64,000 bases of DNA from PALSA-243 sp049522755 (GTDB lineage: Bacteria; Acidobacteriota; Terriglobia; Bryobacterales; Bryobacteraceae). Both the position numbers and the translations under genes were made by a program. Location: contig JBEKNN010000010.1 in assembly GCA_049522755.1 (NCBI GenBank), positions 4,406 through 68,405 on the forward strand, read 5' to 3'. This document shows positions 7,270 through 15,130 of this stretch, piece by piece (positions within the stretch are counted from its first letter, which is position 1; the number at the start of each line of letters is the position of its first letter). The notes under the pieces are model-generated. The model did no database searches, had not been told where the DNA came from, and saw only the letters and a list, made by a program, of their open reading frames with translations.

Positions 7270-7842
7270 GTGGTTGATCTGAGCGATCGCCAGATCGGCG
7301 CGGAGATTGTCGCAGCTTGCCGGTCGGGCGACCGGGACGCTTTTCGTGCGCTCTACGACTTCTACAAGGCCCGTGTGTATTCCATTGCTCTCTATTTTTT
7401 CCATGGCGACCAAGCCGCGGCCAGCGATGTGACCCAGCAGGTCTTTCTGAAGTTGATGACCAATATCGGGCAATTTCGCGGCGACGCTCTGTTCTCGACC
7501 TGGCTATACCGCCTGGTGGTCAACGCCTGCATGGACGCGGCCAGACAGCGCAAATCGGAGGCGGCGGGCTCGGACCGCTCCCGCCTGGAATCGGTCGCAG
7601 GGCCTGGCTCGCAGGAGCAGGATTACGTCCGAACGCAGATGGCGAACTCGGTGCGGGTAGCCGTGGCGGCCCTCCCGCCGAAGTTCCGGATCGCCGTCCT
7701 GCTGCGGTACTTCGAAGATCTTTCGTATCGGGAAATGGCGAAGGCGCTTCACTGTTCCATGGGAACGGTGGCGTCGAGGCTGAGCCGCGGGCACAGCATC
7801 CTGGCAGAGCGGCTCAAAGGTTTGACGGAGACCAAGGGATAG
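7270..7842 (+). CDS. ECF RNA polymerase sigma factor
   Basis: A 190-residue ECF sigma factor with GTG start. Region 2 (about 15-85) contains FRALYDFYKARVYSIALYFF, the AASDVTQQVFLKLMTNI motif and FSTWLYRLVVNACMDAARQ. Region 4 (about 125-185) ends in LSYREMAKALHCSMGTVASR. It is followed 2 bp later by a zinc-finger/FecR-type membrane protein. The upstream and downstream GGAA-CGTCT promoters suggest that it controls itself and the 9026-10785 pair. Confidence 0.92.
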   Translation: MVDLSDRQIGAEIVAACRSGDRDAFRALYDFYKARVYSIALYFFHGDQAAASDVTQQVFLKLMTNIGQFRGDALFSTWLYRLVVNACMDAARQRKSEAAGSDRSRLESVAGPGSQEQDYVRTQMANSVRVAVAALPPKFRIAVLLRYFEDLSYREMAKALHCSMGTVASRLSRGHSILAERLKGLTETKG

Positions 7843-7844
7843 CG

Positions 7845-8972
7845 ATGTTTACGAGGCATGTTTGGCGTCAGCTCGCGGCTCATATCGATGGCGAACTCAG
7901 CCCTCAGAAGGCCGGACAGGTCGAGCGGCATGAGGCGCAGTGCGCCGAGTGCCGGGCGGAACGCGAGCAAATCGGATTCGGAATGGAAATGCTCGATCAC
8001 CTTCCGCCGGTCGAGCCTCCCGATGCGATATGGACGTCAATCGAGTCGGCGCTGCAAGAACATCGACGCCCTAAGCGCTCAGCTGCTTGGCGTCTCGAAT
8101 CTCGGCCATTCGAATCCAACCCATGGCGGTGGGCATTCGCCGCAACTTTTGTTTTGGCCGTAGCCGGCGCTGCGTATTGGACCTTGGCACGCCATGCGGG
8201 TACGCGGTGGGACGTGGTACGGATCGACGGCGCGCCGGTTGTAAACCAGAAGGCCATCCGCGGTGAGGGACGGATTGGAGCCGGCGAATGGATCGAGACA
8301 GACTCGGGGTCGAGAGCCACGGTCAAGGTAGGTGAAATCGGGTCGGTGGAGGTGGAGCCAAACACGCGGCTGCGCGTGGTTACGGCGCGGCCAGGCGAAC
8401 ACCGGCTGGCCCTCGCACGAGGTGAGATCCGGGCGAAAATCTCCGCGCCGCCAAGGCTGTTCTTCGTGGACACTGCGTCCGGCACCGCGGTGGACCTGGG
8501 CTGCGAATACACGCTGGACGCCGATAAAGACGGTTCCGGTCTGCTGCGGGTAACCAAGGGGTGGGTCTCGTTTCAATGGAAGGGCACGGGGTGGAAGGAC
8601 CTCGAGTCGCTGGTTCCGGCAGGCGCGAGTTGCCGATTGCACCCGAGCGTTGGGCCGGGTATTCCGTATTTCGACGATGCGCCGGAGAGTTTGAAGCAGG
8701 CCCTCGATGCATTCAGTTTTGAAAGAGCCGGTTTTGGTTTCGACAAAGCCGCGTACGGCGCGCTGGACGTTGTCCTTGCCGAGGCGCGCGTGCGCGATAC
8801 ACTGACGCTGTGGCACCTGCTCTCGCGGGTGCAGAATGAAGACCGGGCGCGTGTTTACGACCGCATCGCCTCCCTGACGCCCGTTCCGCAGGGAGTTTCG
8901 CGCGAGCAGGCGCTCAAGCTGGACCCGGAAACGCTACGGCGCTGGAAAGACGAGTTGGCCTGGACGTGGTGA
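7845..8972 (+). CDS. Zinc-finger anti-sigma protein with FecR domain
   Basis: A 375-residue protein; the ATG at 7845 lies 2 bp after the sigma stop. The N-terminus has an anti-sigma zinc finger (RHEAQCAECRAER, about residues 25-37). One transmembrane segment follows near 100-118 (FAATFVLAVAGAAYWTLA). A periplasmic FecR-type domain covers about 140-260 (GSVEVEPNTRLRVV, then FFVDTASGTAVDLGCEYTL). FecR-like anti-sigma proteins pass an envelope signal to a cytoplasmic sigma factor. Its position beside the 7270 sigma gene supports that role. Longer upstream frames overlap the sigma gene and are not real. Confidence 0.88.
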   Translation: MFTRHVWRQLAAHIDGELSPQKAGQVERHEAQCAECRAEREQIGFGMEMLDHLPPVEPPDAIWTSIESALQEHRRPKRSAAWRLESRPFESNPWRWAFAATFVLAVAGAAYWTLARHAGTRWDVVRIDGAPVVNQKAIRGEGRIGAGEWIETDSGSRATVKVGEIGSVEVEPNTRLRVVTARPGEHRLALARGEIRAKISAPPRLFFVDTASGTAVDLGCEYTLDADKDGSGLLRVTKGWVSFQWKGTGWKDLESLVPAGASCRLHPSVGPGIPYFDDAPESLKQALDAFSFERAGFGFDKAAYGALDVVLAEARVRDTLTLWHLLSRVQNEDRARVYDRIASLTPVPQGVSREQALKLDPETLRRWKDELAWTW

Positions 8973-8976
8973 GCCG

Positions 8977-9004
8977 GGAAGAAAACCTCGGGCCGCCCGT
9001 CTAA
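8977..9004 (+). promoter_or_regulatory. ECF-type promoter of the 9026-10785 gene pair
   Basis: GGAA (8977-8980), a 17-bp spacer beginning GAAAA, then CGTCTAA (8998-9004). It closely matches the promoter at 7234. A ribosome-binding site (AAAGGAG, about 9012-9018) precedes the ATG at 9026. The pair is probably a target of the 7270 sigma factor. Confidence 0.6.
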
Positions 9005-9025
9005 CGGTCCCGAAAGGAGTTTTCG

Positions 9026-9478
9026 ATGTTGCGACTTTGTATTGCAGTCTGCGTTTTTGCAGCGTTCGCGCTCGGTCAGGAATTCAAATTCACCATTGGC
9101 AGCCCGGTGGCGTCCCAGGATTTTCAGATGAAGAGCGCGGCATTTGTGTTTCGCACGGAGGGCTGCGCAGAGCCCGCGAAATCACAGATTGGGGCTACCG
9201 CCGAAGGGCTTGTGAAGGGAGCGCGGCGGTCGGTAGCGCTCAAGGTGACGGCTGTGGCATCCAAGCCCGGCGTGTACGCGGTGTTTCAGGCCTGGCCCGC
9301 TGAAGGTGATTGGGTGGTGAGCCTCAAGGGCGCGTGCGCTGGCGCAAACGCCGGCGCGGTAATTCCCATTGGGGCGAAGGGATTTGTCAGGGAATCCTCG
9401 AAATTCTTCCCGCGGCCGGCTACGGATTCGGAAATCGACGCGGCATTGAAAGCGCTGGCGCAAGGAGAGAACAAATGA
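9026..9478 (+). CDS. Secreted protein of unknown function
   Basis: A 150-residue protein with a signal peptide (LRLCIAVCVFAAFALGQ, cleavage near residue 18). It has a beta-rich body with two cysteines (EGCAEPAK and KGACAGAN), likely a disulfide. I do not recognise a family. It has its own GGAA-CGTCT promoter and good RBS, and its TGA overlaps the next start, so it is cotranscribed with the gene at 9475. It is probably periplasmic and under the preceding ECF sigma factor. Confidence 0.75.
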   Translation: MLRLCIAVCVFAAFALGQEFKFTIGSPVASQDFQMKSAAFVFRTEGCAEPAKSQIGATAEGLVKGARRSVALKVTAVASKPGVYAVFQAWPAEGDWVVSLKGACAGANAGAVIPIGAKGFVRESSKFFPRPATDSEIDAALKALAQGENK

Positions 9479-10785
9479 AATCCGCGGCGAGTCTGGTGGT
9501 GTTGGGCGCTGCGGCTCTGGCGCTGATTGCGGACGATACGCTGCCGCACCCCGGCGACCTGACGGTCCATGAGTGGGGAACGTTCACCTCCGTCGCGGGC
9601 GAGGATGGCTCCGCCATCGATTGGGATGTGCTGGGCGGCAAGGACGACCTCCCCGGCTTCGTCAAAGACCAGGGGTATCGCTGTTTCAAATTCCGCCTTG
9701 GGGGCACGGTTCGCATGGAGACGCCGGTGATGTACTTCTACAGTCCCCGCGAGGTGACGGCCCGCGTCAAGGTCCTGTTTCCGCACGGCGTGATCACTGA
9801 ATGGTATCCGAATGGCGACAACGCGATCTATGAATCCAAGAGCCTGATGGACCGGATGGGCGCAACCTTGAAATCGGGCATGTATTCCGAAGGAGATGTT
9901 TATCAGACGAAAAGCCTGATAAGCCCGGAGCCGAATGGGCTTGGGCCGACGCTGGTGAGACTGAGCCCGTCGCTGAATGGAATCGACACAACGCTGCGCA
10001 ATCTGATGGGCGCGATTGGCTGGAACGACATCCAAATCCAGCCGGGTTCCACGGCGGATTTTCCCGATGAGAAGCGTCCGAGCCGCTACTACGCAGCCCG
10101 CGGAACGGACGCCGCTCCGATTACGGCCGGCGACCAGCACGAAAAGTTCCTGTTCTATCGCGGCGTGGGGCGCATCCCGGTTCCTCTCTCCGCGCGTCTT
10201 TCCGGGGATGGAAGAGTGGTGGTTGAGAACCGCGGGTCCGACTCCGTTCCCACCGCGATCCTGTTCGAGAATCGCGGAGGGCGCCTGGGCTATCGCAACG
10301 CCGGCGCTGTCCAGAGTGCAGGCGCCATACAGAGCGTGGTTACTCTCGACAGGCCTTCGCTCGACGGCTCTTTTTCACAATTGCGCCACGATCTGGAAAC
10401 CGCGCTGGTGGCGCAGGGTCTGTTTCCCAAGGAGGCTCAAGCGATGGTCGAGACCTGGCGGGATTCGTGGTTTGAGGAGGGCTCGCGCTTGATCTACATT
10501 GTCCCCGCTGCCGCGATTGACGCCATGCTGCCGCTGCAAGTCGACCCTGCGCCAGCACAAACCGCGCGCGTTTTCGTGGGGCGCATCGAGCTGATTACTG
10601 CGGAAACCAAGCGGACGGTAGAGGAGGCCTTTGCCCGCAACGATTGGCCGGTGATCGAGCGCTACGGCCGTTTCCTCGACCCGATTCTCGCGCGTATTTC
10701 CTCTGAGAGTCCCTGGAAGGCAGCGCAAATCGAGGAGTTTCGCAGCAAGATTCCAAGCTCTGTCGGCACGGGCGCTTGCAAGTAG
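9475..10785 (+). CDS. Secreted protein of unknown function
   Basis: A 436-residue protein with a signal peptide (SAASLVVLGAAALALIAD). The mature start LTVHEWGTFTSVAGEDGSAI is strongly reminiscent of conserved acidobacterial and planctomycete secreted proteins with no assigned activity. The ATG at 9475 overlaps the upstream TGA (ATGA). An in-frame extension back to 9310 would lie inside the previous gene and is rejected. No membrane segment or recognisable catalytic motif. Coupling to the ECF promoter at 8977 suggests an envelope role. Confidence 0.75.
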   Translation: MKSAASLVVLGAAALALIADDTLPHPGDLTVHEWGTFTSVAGEDGSAIDWDVLGGKDDLPGFVKDQGYRCFKFRLGGTVRMETPVMYFYSPREVTARVKVLFPHGVITEWYPNGDNAIYESKSLMDRMGATLKSGMYSEGDVYQTKSLISPEPNGLGPTLVRLSPSLNGIDTTLRNLMGAIGWNDIQIQPGSTADFPDEKRPSRYYAARGTDAAPITAGDQHEKFLFYRGVGRIPVPLSARLSGDGRVVVENRGSDSVPTAILFENRGGRLGYRNAGAVQSAGAIQSVVTLDRPSLDGSFSQLRHDLETALVAQGLFPKEAQAMVETWRDSWFEEGSRLIYIVPAAAIDAMLPLQVDPAPAQTARVFVGRIELITAETKRTVEEAFARNDWPVIERYGRFLDPILARISSESPWKAAQIEEFRSKIPSSVGTGACK

Positions 10786-10866
10786 CAGGCAGCTCAATAG
10801 TCGCGGTGACGTCGGCCGGGTCGAACCTCCGGCCGGCGCCGTACGGGGGTTTACGGGTTCAGCGGG

Positions 10867-11292
10867 TTACGCTTCCCAGGGATTTAGAACCGGCACCCGC
10901 GTGTTGACAAAATCTTTGACATTGCGCGAGACAATCGTCAGGTTGCGGTGAAGGGCCGTTGCCGCCAGCAAGCCGTCGATGACTGGCAAGGTTATTCCCT
11001 TCCGCTTTGCCTCGGCAGCGATCAAACCCCAGCGATCGGCAATCGCCGAATCAATCGGCACTATTCTTCCGGCGAACCGGGCTTGCAGATCGATCTCCAG
11101 CCACGTTTCCAGTTGGGTCCTCCGTTTGTCCTGAAGAAGCAGCGCCGCGCCTTTCCGAATCTCTCCCAGAGTCAGCACGCTAAGATGGAGTAACCCCTCA
11201 TCCGCCGCTTCCATCCATTCCATAACCCGCGGCTCCGGATTCTTATTCCTCAGTTCGGAAATAACATTGGTATCGAGCAGGAATCCGCTCAT
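10867..11292 (-). CDS. PIN-domain toxin, FitB/VapC type
   Basis: A 141-residue PIN nuclease beginning MSGFLLDTNVISELRNK. It shows the acidic residues of the family: D8 in LLDTN, E in LGEIRKG (about 45), D in DSAIADRWG (about 83) and D in PVIDGLLAATAL (about 101). It cleaves RNA in known relatives. Its start overlaps the upstream antitoxin by 4 bp. The pair looks intact. Confidence 0.92.
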   Translation of the reverse strand: MSGFLLDTNVISELRNKNPEPRVMEWMEAADEGLLHLSVLTLGEIRKGAALLLQDKRRTQLETWLEIDLQARFAGRIVPIDSAIADRWGLIAAEAKRKGITLPVIDGLLAATALHRNLTIVSRNVKDFVNTRVPVLNPWEA

Positions 11293-11669
11293 AGCTCGAT
11301 GTCGCGGCCCGTGTCCTTGTCACGTTCCAGATCGAGATCGAGACCGGCGAGCGGCGATTCGCGGAAAAACTGGACAATGCTCTTGGGCTGGCGCGATTTG
11401 ACCATCAGCCGCTCGTATTGTTCATCGGAAATCATCACCACGCCCTCCTTTCCCTGCCTGGTAATGCGTTGAGGTCCGTCGGTGCGAGCGCGCCGAAACA
11501 CCTCGCTAAATCGGGCCTTGGCTGTCTGGATTTGCCAATCTTGCGCAGAACTACCCGGAATCTTCGCCCCGGCCCAATCCAATTCTTCTCCGGCATCGTG
11601 ACGAGACATTTTGTTGGCGGCGTTAGGCATTAGCTTTTCCTCCACAATAGAACTGGTCTGACTGGTCAT
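11289..11669 (-). CDS. Antitoxin of the Phd/YefM type
   Basis: A 126-residue protein. The core (about 45-90) reads WQIQTAKARFSEVFRRAR followed by GPQRITRQGKEGVVMISDEQY, the Phd/YefM DNA-binding fold. The C-terminal tail (about 95-126) is the likely toxin-binding segment. The N-terminus is 40 residues longer than usual, so an internal start such as ATG at residue 14 or 21 is possible. It precedes and overlaps the PIN toxin gene. It should neutralise the toxin and repress the operon. Confidence 0.88.
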   Translation of the reverse strand: MTSQTSSIVEEKLMPNAANKMSRHDAGEELDWAGAKIPGSSAQDWQIQTAKARFSEVFRRARTDGPQRITRQGKEGVVMISDEQYERLMVKSRQPKSIVQFFRESPLAGLDLDLERDKDTGRDIEL

Positions 11670-11714
11670 ACATTAGTTTAGCACGCCTCAAAGCAAAGTG
11701 GGGGATTTTGCTGC

Positions 11715-12767
11715 TTACAGCCACTTGGCGGCGAAGCGGCACATCGCTAGCCCATCCATCAAATTGAACGGAAACTGGCCGGTGGTGTAATGCCCGCACG
11801 GCAGTGTGAACACCTGGTGCGGCAACTGCAATCGCTCGAAAGTCGCCAGCACCTGTTTCGAATACACCGGCAGGAAGCTCGAATCGTGGCGGGCCCAAAT
11901 CAACAGACTCTGCAGATTGCGGCCCTGCATCCGCTCCAGGTAACTTGCCGGGCTGATGGGGGCCCAGTAACGCCGCAGATCGTCCTGCGTCACCTCTGCG
12001 CCGAATCCCTTGCGCACGTGCTGCGTCGAAAGGCCGGTCCAGACCACGTCGGAAAAGTACATCGAAACGTGATTGAAGATTCCCACTTTCACCCGCGCAT
12101 CGTGGGCCGCGGCGATGAAGGCCACGCAAGAGCCCAGGCTGGTGCCCAGAATTCCAACGCGCTCATAGCCCTGCTGGTTCAGCCAGTCGAGACACGCCCG
12201 CACATCGATAATCGATTGCCGGGACGCGTGAATGGTTCGCCCGATGTTACTCGAAACATGATGATCGGCGCGTTGCAGCTCCGCCGGCATGCGCTCGGCG
12301 TGATACGCCATGGTCATGCGCAGCGCGCTGACGCCGAACCGGTTCAGCAGCTTCGCCAGGCCCACGTGCCCATCCGGACCGGAGTTCCATTGCGGCAACA
12401 CCACCAGCGCGCGCTTGGGCCCCTTTTCCGCCGGAAACCAGAGCGCGTGGACCGTATCGTTCTTCGAATCGCCCGACCGCACCGGGCTGGTAAAGGTCAG
12501 CCGCGATTCCTGTAACTGGTAGTCGCGCACCGGTGCGTAAGTATAGAAGCGCTCCGATTCCGCCAGCGCCTGCTCCGCGAACCGCGACAGGTGGTACGGG
12601 CCGTCGCCGTTCACTTCGGCTGGAATGGAAGGATGGCCGATGGAGTTTAACCAATCCGTGCCCCACTCGAAAGGCCGCACTACGCGATTGGTGTCGCGCG
12701 TGGCCAGTTTCCGCTCCCAGCGGTCCATCCAGCGGCCATAGATTCCCATGATGTGCTTTGGAAGCAC
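11715..12767 (-). CDS. Alpha/beta hydrolase (ABHD18-like)
   Basis: A 350-residue hydrolase. The nucleophile elbow is GTSLGS (about residue 210). LVVLPQWNSGPDGH (about 125) provides the oxyanion-side strand, and the late PCGHYTTGQFPF carries the likely catalytic His. It begins IMGIYGRWMDRWERKL, as in ABHD18-like proteins. Substrate unknown; probably an esterase or lipase-like enzyme. No signal peptide. It stands alone, with a hairpin repeat behind its 5' end. Confidence 0.8.
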   Translation of the reverse strand: MLPKHIMGIYGRWMDRWERKLATRDTNRVVRPFEWGTDWLNSIGHPSIPAEVNGDGPYHLSRFAEQALAESERFYTYAPVRDYQLQESRLTFTSPVRSGDSKNDTVHALWFPAEKGPKRALVVLPQWNSGPDGHVGLAKLLNRFGVSALRMTMAYHAERMPAELQRADHHVSSNIGRTIHASRQSIIDVRACLDWLNQQGYERVGILGTSLGSCVAFIAAAHDARVKVGIFNHVSMYFSDVVWTGLSTQHVRKGFGAEVTQDDLRRYWAPISPASYLERMQGRNLQSLLIWARHDSSFLPVYSKQVLATFERLQLPHQVFTLPCGHYTTGQFPFNLMDGLAMCRFAAKWL

Positions 12768-12788
12768 CAGTCTAGCAGATCGAGGTTG

Positions 12789-12867
12789 GGCGGGCCCGTG
12801 GCCTGCCGTGTTCGAGTATTCGAGCCGCTATCAGCGTTCGGCTTTCGTGGCAGGCCATGGGCCCGCC
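12789..12867. repeat. Inverted repeat with 19-bp arms (GGGCCCRTGGCCTG family)
   Basis: GGCGGGCCCGTGGCCTGCC (12789-12807) pairs with 12849-12867 with one mismatch. Related single arms appear at 16664-16681 and 57707-57722 (GCGCGGGCCCATGGCC). It lies between the hydrolase start and the aquaporin stop. It is a dispersed intergenic hairpin element. Confidence 0.75.
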
Positions 12868-12873
12868 CCACTA

Positions 12874-13614
12874 CTACGCCCTGGCGGATTCCGCCTTCGT
12901 TACGGCGTCAGCCTTTCGCGGTTGTCCGGCAAACGCAGGATACACGATTCCAGCAATCGCCGCCCCTGCTATTGGCGCAACCCAGAACAGCCACAGTTGC
13001 GCCACTGCCCAACCACCTACGAAAAGCGCCGGGCCCGTGCTGCGCGCCGGGTTGACCGAGAGATTCGTCACCGGAATGCCGATCAGGTGGACCAGCGTCA
13101 GGCCGAGGCCGATGGCGATGGGCGCGAAGCCTTGCGGCGCGCGGTGATCGGTGGCGCCCAGAATGATGATCAGAAACATGAACGTCAGGACCACCTCCGC
13201 CACCAGGCAGGCCGTCAGCGAATAACCGCCTGGGGAGTGCTCGGCATAACCGTTCGAGGCAAAGCCCGCGGCCAGATCGAATCCAGGTTTGCCGCTCGCG
13301 ATCACATAGAGCGCTCCGGCGGCTGCGATAGCGCCAGCCAGTTGCGCTGCCACATAAGCCGCCAGGTCGGACGCCGGGAAGCGCCCGCCCACCAGCAGGC
13401 CCACCGATACGGCAGGGTTCAGATGGCAGCCGGATATGTGGCCGATGGCATAAGCCATGGTCAAAACTGTCAGCCCAAAGGCGCAGGCTACGCCCAGAAA
13501 ACCGATGCCGGTATTGGGAAAGCCGGCAGCCAGCACCGCGGCCCCGCAGCCTCCAAAGACCAGCCAAAACGTTCCGATAAACTCCGCAATTGCGCGCGTT
13601 CCCAAAGACATCAT
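12874..13614 (-). CDS. aqpZ: Aquaporin (AqpZ type)
   Basis: A 246-residue MIP-family channel with six membrane segments and both NPA boxes: SGCHLNPAVSVG (about 65) and VNPARSTGPALF (about 187). The conserved Arg after the second NPA and the His in the LTLVHLIGIP segment fit a water-selective filter. AGGAGG lies 5 bp before the first ATG (13614). A strong sigma-70 promoter sits at 13645-13675. It should mediate water flux across the inner membrane. Confidence 0.94.
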   Translation of the reverse strand: MMSLGTRAIAEFIGTFWLVFGGCGAAVLAAGFPNTGIGFLGVACAFGLTVLTMAYAIGHISGCHLNPAVSVGLLVGGRFPASDLAAYVAAQLAGAIAAAGALYVIASGKPGFDLAAGFASNGYAEHSPGGYSLTACLVAEVVLTFMFLIIILGATDHRAPQGFAPIAIGLGLTLVHLIGIPVTNLSVNPARSTGPALFVGGWAVAQLWLFWVAPIAGAAIAGIVYPAFAGQPRKADAVTKAESARA

Positions 13615-13644
13615 CGTACCCTCCTGAGATAGGCGTCGCTTGAG

Positions 13645-13675
13645 ATTGTATATCAGGAGTGAGGTCGTATATCAA
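13645..13675 (-). promoter_or_regulatory. aqpZ: Sigma-70 promoter of aqpZ
   Basis: On the minus strand: TTGATA (13675-13670), a 17-bp spacer, then TATACAAT (13652-13645). The sequence TGATATAC occurs twice 20 bp apart (two helical turns) across the promoter, a possible regulator-binding arrangement. The predicted start of transcription is about 25 bp before the ATG. Confidence 0.7.
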
Positions 13676-13690
13676 GCATGCCGCGGAGAT

Positions 13691-13726
13691 AAAAAAACCC
13701 GCTCCGGGGATGGTGACCGGAGCGGG
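13691..13726 (-). terminator. Rho-independent terminator upstream of the aqpZ promoter
   Basis: On the minus strand, CCCGCTCCGG (13726-13717) pairs perfectly with CCGGAGCGGG (13707-13698) and is followed by a run of seven T. No protein gene on this strand lies before it, because the neighbouring gene (13937) points the other way. It must therefore end a non-coding transcript or leader. Confidence 0.8.
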
Positions 13727-13912
13727 GCGGCGGCTAGCCCAGACGAGGCAACTCACCAAAGCGGAAAAGCCTCTAGACCCATGCTGCCGAATGCAACCGG
13801 CGTGCCATAGCCAACTTGTTGAAAGCAATCGGGCCCGTGTCGGCACGCTACCGATTTCCGTAGATTCCGGTCTGGTTTTCCAGAAATCGTAGGGGCTATT
13901 CCGGACGCCTGC
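13691..13912 (-). ncRNA. Candidate small RNA ending at the 13691 terminator
   Basis: Inferred from an intrinsic terminator with no upstream protein gene and several possible stems in the preceding 200 bases: TCTGG/CCAGA around AAAA (13871-13884), an 8-bp stem between 13842-13849 and 13799-13806, a competing GCCG/CGGC stem (13786-13801), and GAGGC/GCCTC (13745-13773). The 5' end is not defined. It matches no family I recognise. Confidence 0.4.
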
Positions 13913-13922
13913 AAGCGCACGG

Positions 13923-13928
13923 TACAAT
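13923..13928 (+). promoter_or_regulatory. -10 element (TACAAT) for the MFS gene
   Basis: TACAAT lies 8 nt before the GTG start at 13937. Only a poor -35 (TTCCGG, 18 bp upstream) is visible. The spacing implies a leaderless or nearly leaderless transcript. Confidence 0.45.
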
Positions 13929-13936
13929 CAACCTCT

Positions 13937-15130
13937 GTGAGTTCCGCGCCCTCAAGCGCCGCACCGATCCGTCAGCCCGGTAGCGGCAAAGCCCTCGCCG
14001 GGTTTCTGCTTTCGGGGTTCGAGCTCGCGCTGCTGGGCGCCATCCTGCCTGCCTGGGGCTACCATCGCGACCCGCCCCAATTCATCGCCGTTGGCAACTA
14101 CTTCCTCAGTCTCGCGATCGGCATCGTGTTCGCCGCCGTCGTCTCGCGCCGCATTATGGCTCGCCGCGGTCTGACCTTCCTGATGGTCTTCGCCTGCGCG
14201 CTTTCCTGCGTGTCCCTGACATTCCTCGGGATGGTATCCCCGCCGGCCTCGGAATGGTGGCGCGTCCTGGGACTGTTTGCGCTTGGCGCGGGCGCCGGAC
14301 TACTCAACATGGCGCTCTTCCAGGCGATTTCCGGCCGGTATCAAGCCGATGCCGCCGGCACCGTAGGCCGGGGCGGCATCTGGTACGGTTTAGGGTGCCT
14401 CGCCGCAACCCTGCTGGTGGCCGGAACCTTTTACGCCTACACCGTGCCCGCCATTTTGGGGCTTATGGCCATTGCGCCCGCGATATTCGCCTGCATTTAC
14501 GCCAAAATCTCCTACACTGCTGCGCCCGCTGGGGCCCAACGTAACCTGATGCAGGCTCTGGGCGATTTCCATAGCCCCGGCGCGGTGCTTTTCGCGATGC
14601 TGCTGTTTATCCAATTCGGCAACGAGTGGTCCATCGCCGGATGGCTGCCGCTCTTCCTGATTCGCCGCGTCGGCCTGAGCCCCAGCGCCGCGCTGATGCT
14701 GCTGGCGCTTTACTGGCTCTTTCTGTTGACCGGACGCGTGGGCGCCGTTGCCGTTCTGCCGCAAATCCGCCACGCGTTTCTGCTCTTCGGAAGCGGCATC
14801 GCAGCCATGTTCGGCTGCCTGGTGCTCTTCTGGACCAATAACTGGTTCGGCGCCGCCACGGGCGTGTTTTTCATCGGGGCCGGATATGCCAGCATTTATC
14901 CGCTGGTAGCCGAAGCCATCGGCCGACGTTTTCCTTATTATCACCCCGGCTTCTTCAACGGTATTTTCTCCTTCGCGCTGGTGGGCGGCCTGCTCGCGCC
15001 CGCCACGCTCGGTTATGCCGCCAGCGGCCTCGGCGTGGGCGTGGTGATCGGTATTCCGCTGATCGGAACCATCACCGTGATCGCTCTGCTATTGTTGATC
15101 TGGTTGGAGTCGAAAATCACCGGACGATGA
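13937..15130 (+). CDS. MFS transporter
   Basis: A 397-residue protein with about 12 membrane segments (the first at about 20-45, the last at 365-390). It shows the motif-A-like loop VVSRRIMARRGLTF after the second segment. GTG start. The dacB start overlaps its stop (ATGA), so the two form an operon. That pairing suggests transport of a sugar, peptide or cell-wall fragment, but the substrate cannot be read from the sequence. Confidence 0.85.
   Translation: MSSAPSSAAPIRQPGSGKALAGFLLSGFELALLGAILPAWGYHRDPPQFIAVGNYFLSLAIGIVFAAVVSRRIMARRGLTFLMVFACALSCVSLTFLGMVSPPASEWWRVLGLFALGAGAGLLNMALFQAISGRYQADAAGTVGRGGIWYGLGCLAATLLVAGTFYAYTVPAILGLMAIAPAIFACIYAKISYTAAPAGAQRNLMQALGDFHSPGAVLFAMLLFIQFGNEWSIAGWLPLFLIRRVGLSPSAALMLLALYWLFLLTGRVGAVAVLPQIRHAFLLFGSGIAAMFGCLVLFWTNNWFGAATGVFFIGAGYASIYPLVAEAIGRRFPYYHPGFFNGIFSFALVGGLLAPATLGYAASGLGVGVVIGIPLIGTITVIALLLLIWLESKITGR

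Noticed and set aside
11623..12129. 168-codon frame overlapping antitoxin and hydrolase genes
   Set aside because: It shares sequence with the clear hydrolase frame and lacks any known domain.
13740..13860. Possible c-di-GMP or c-di-AMP riboswitch
   Set aside because: Short matches (GGCAA, AAAGCC, GGTGAG) occur but the tetraloop-receptor and conserved cores are absent.
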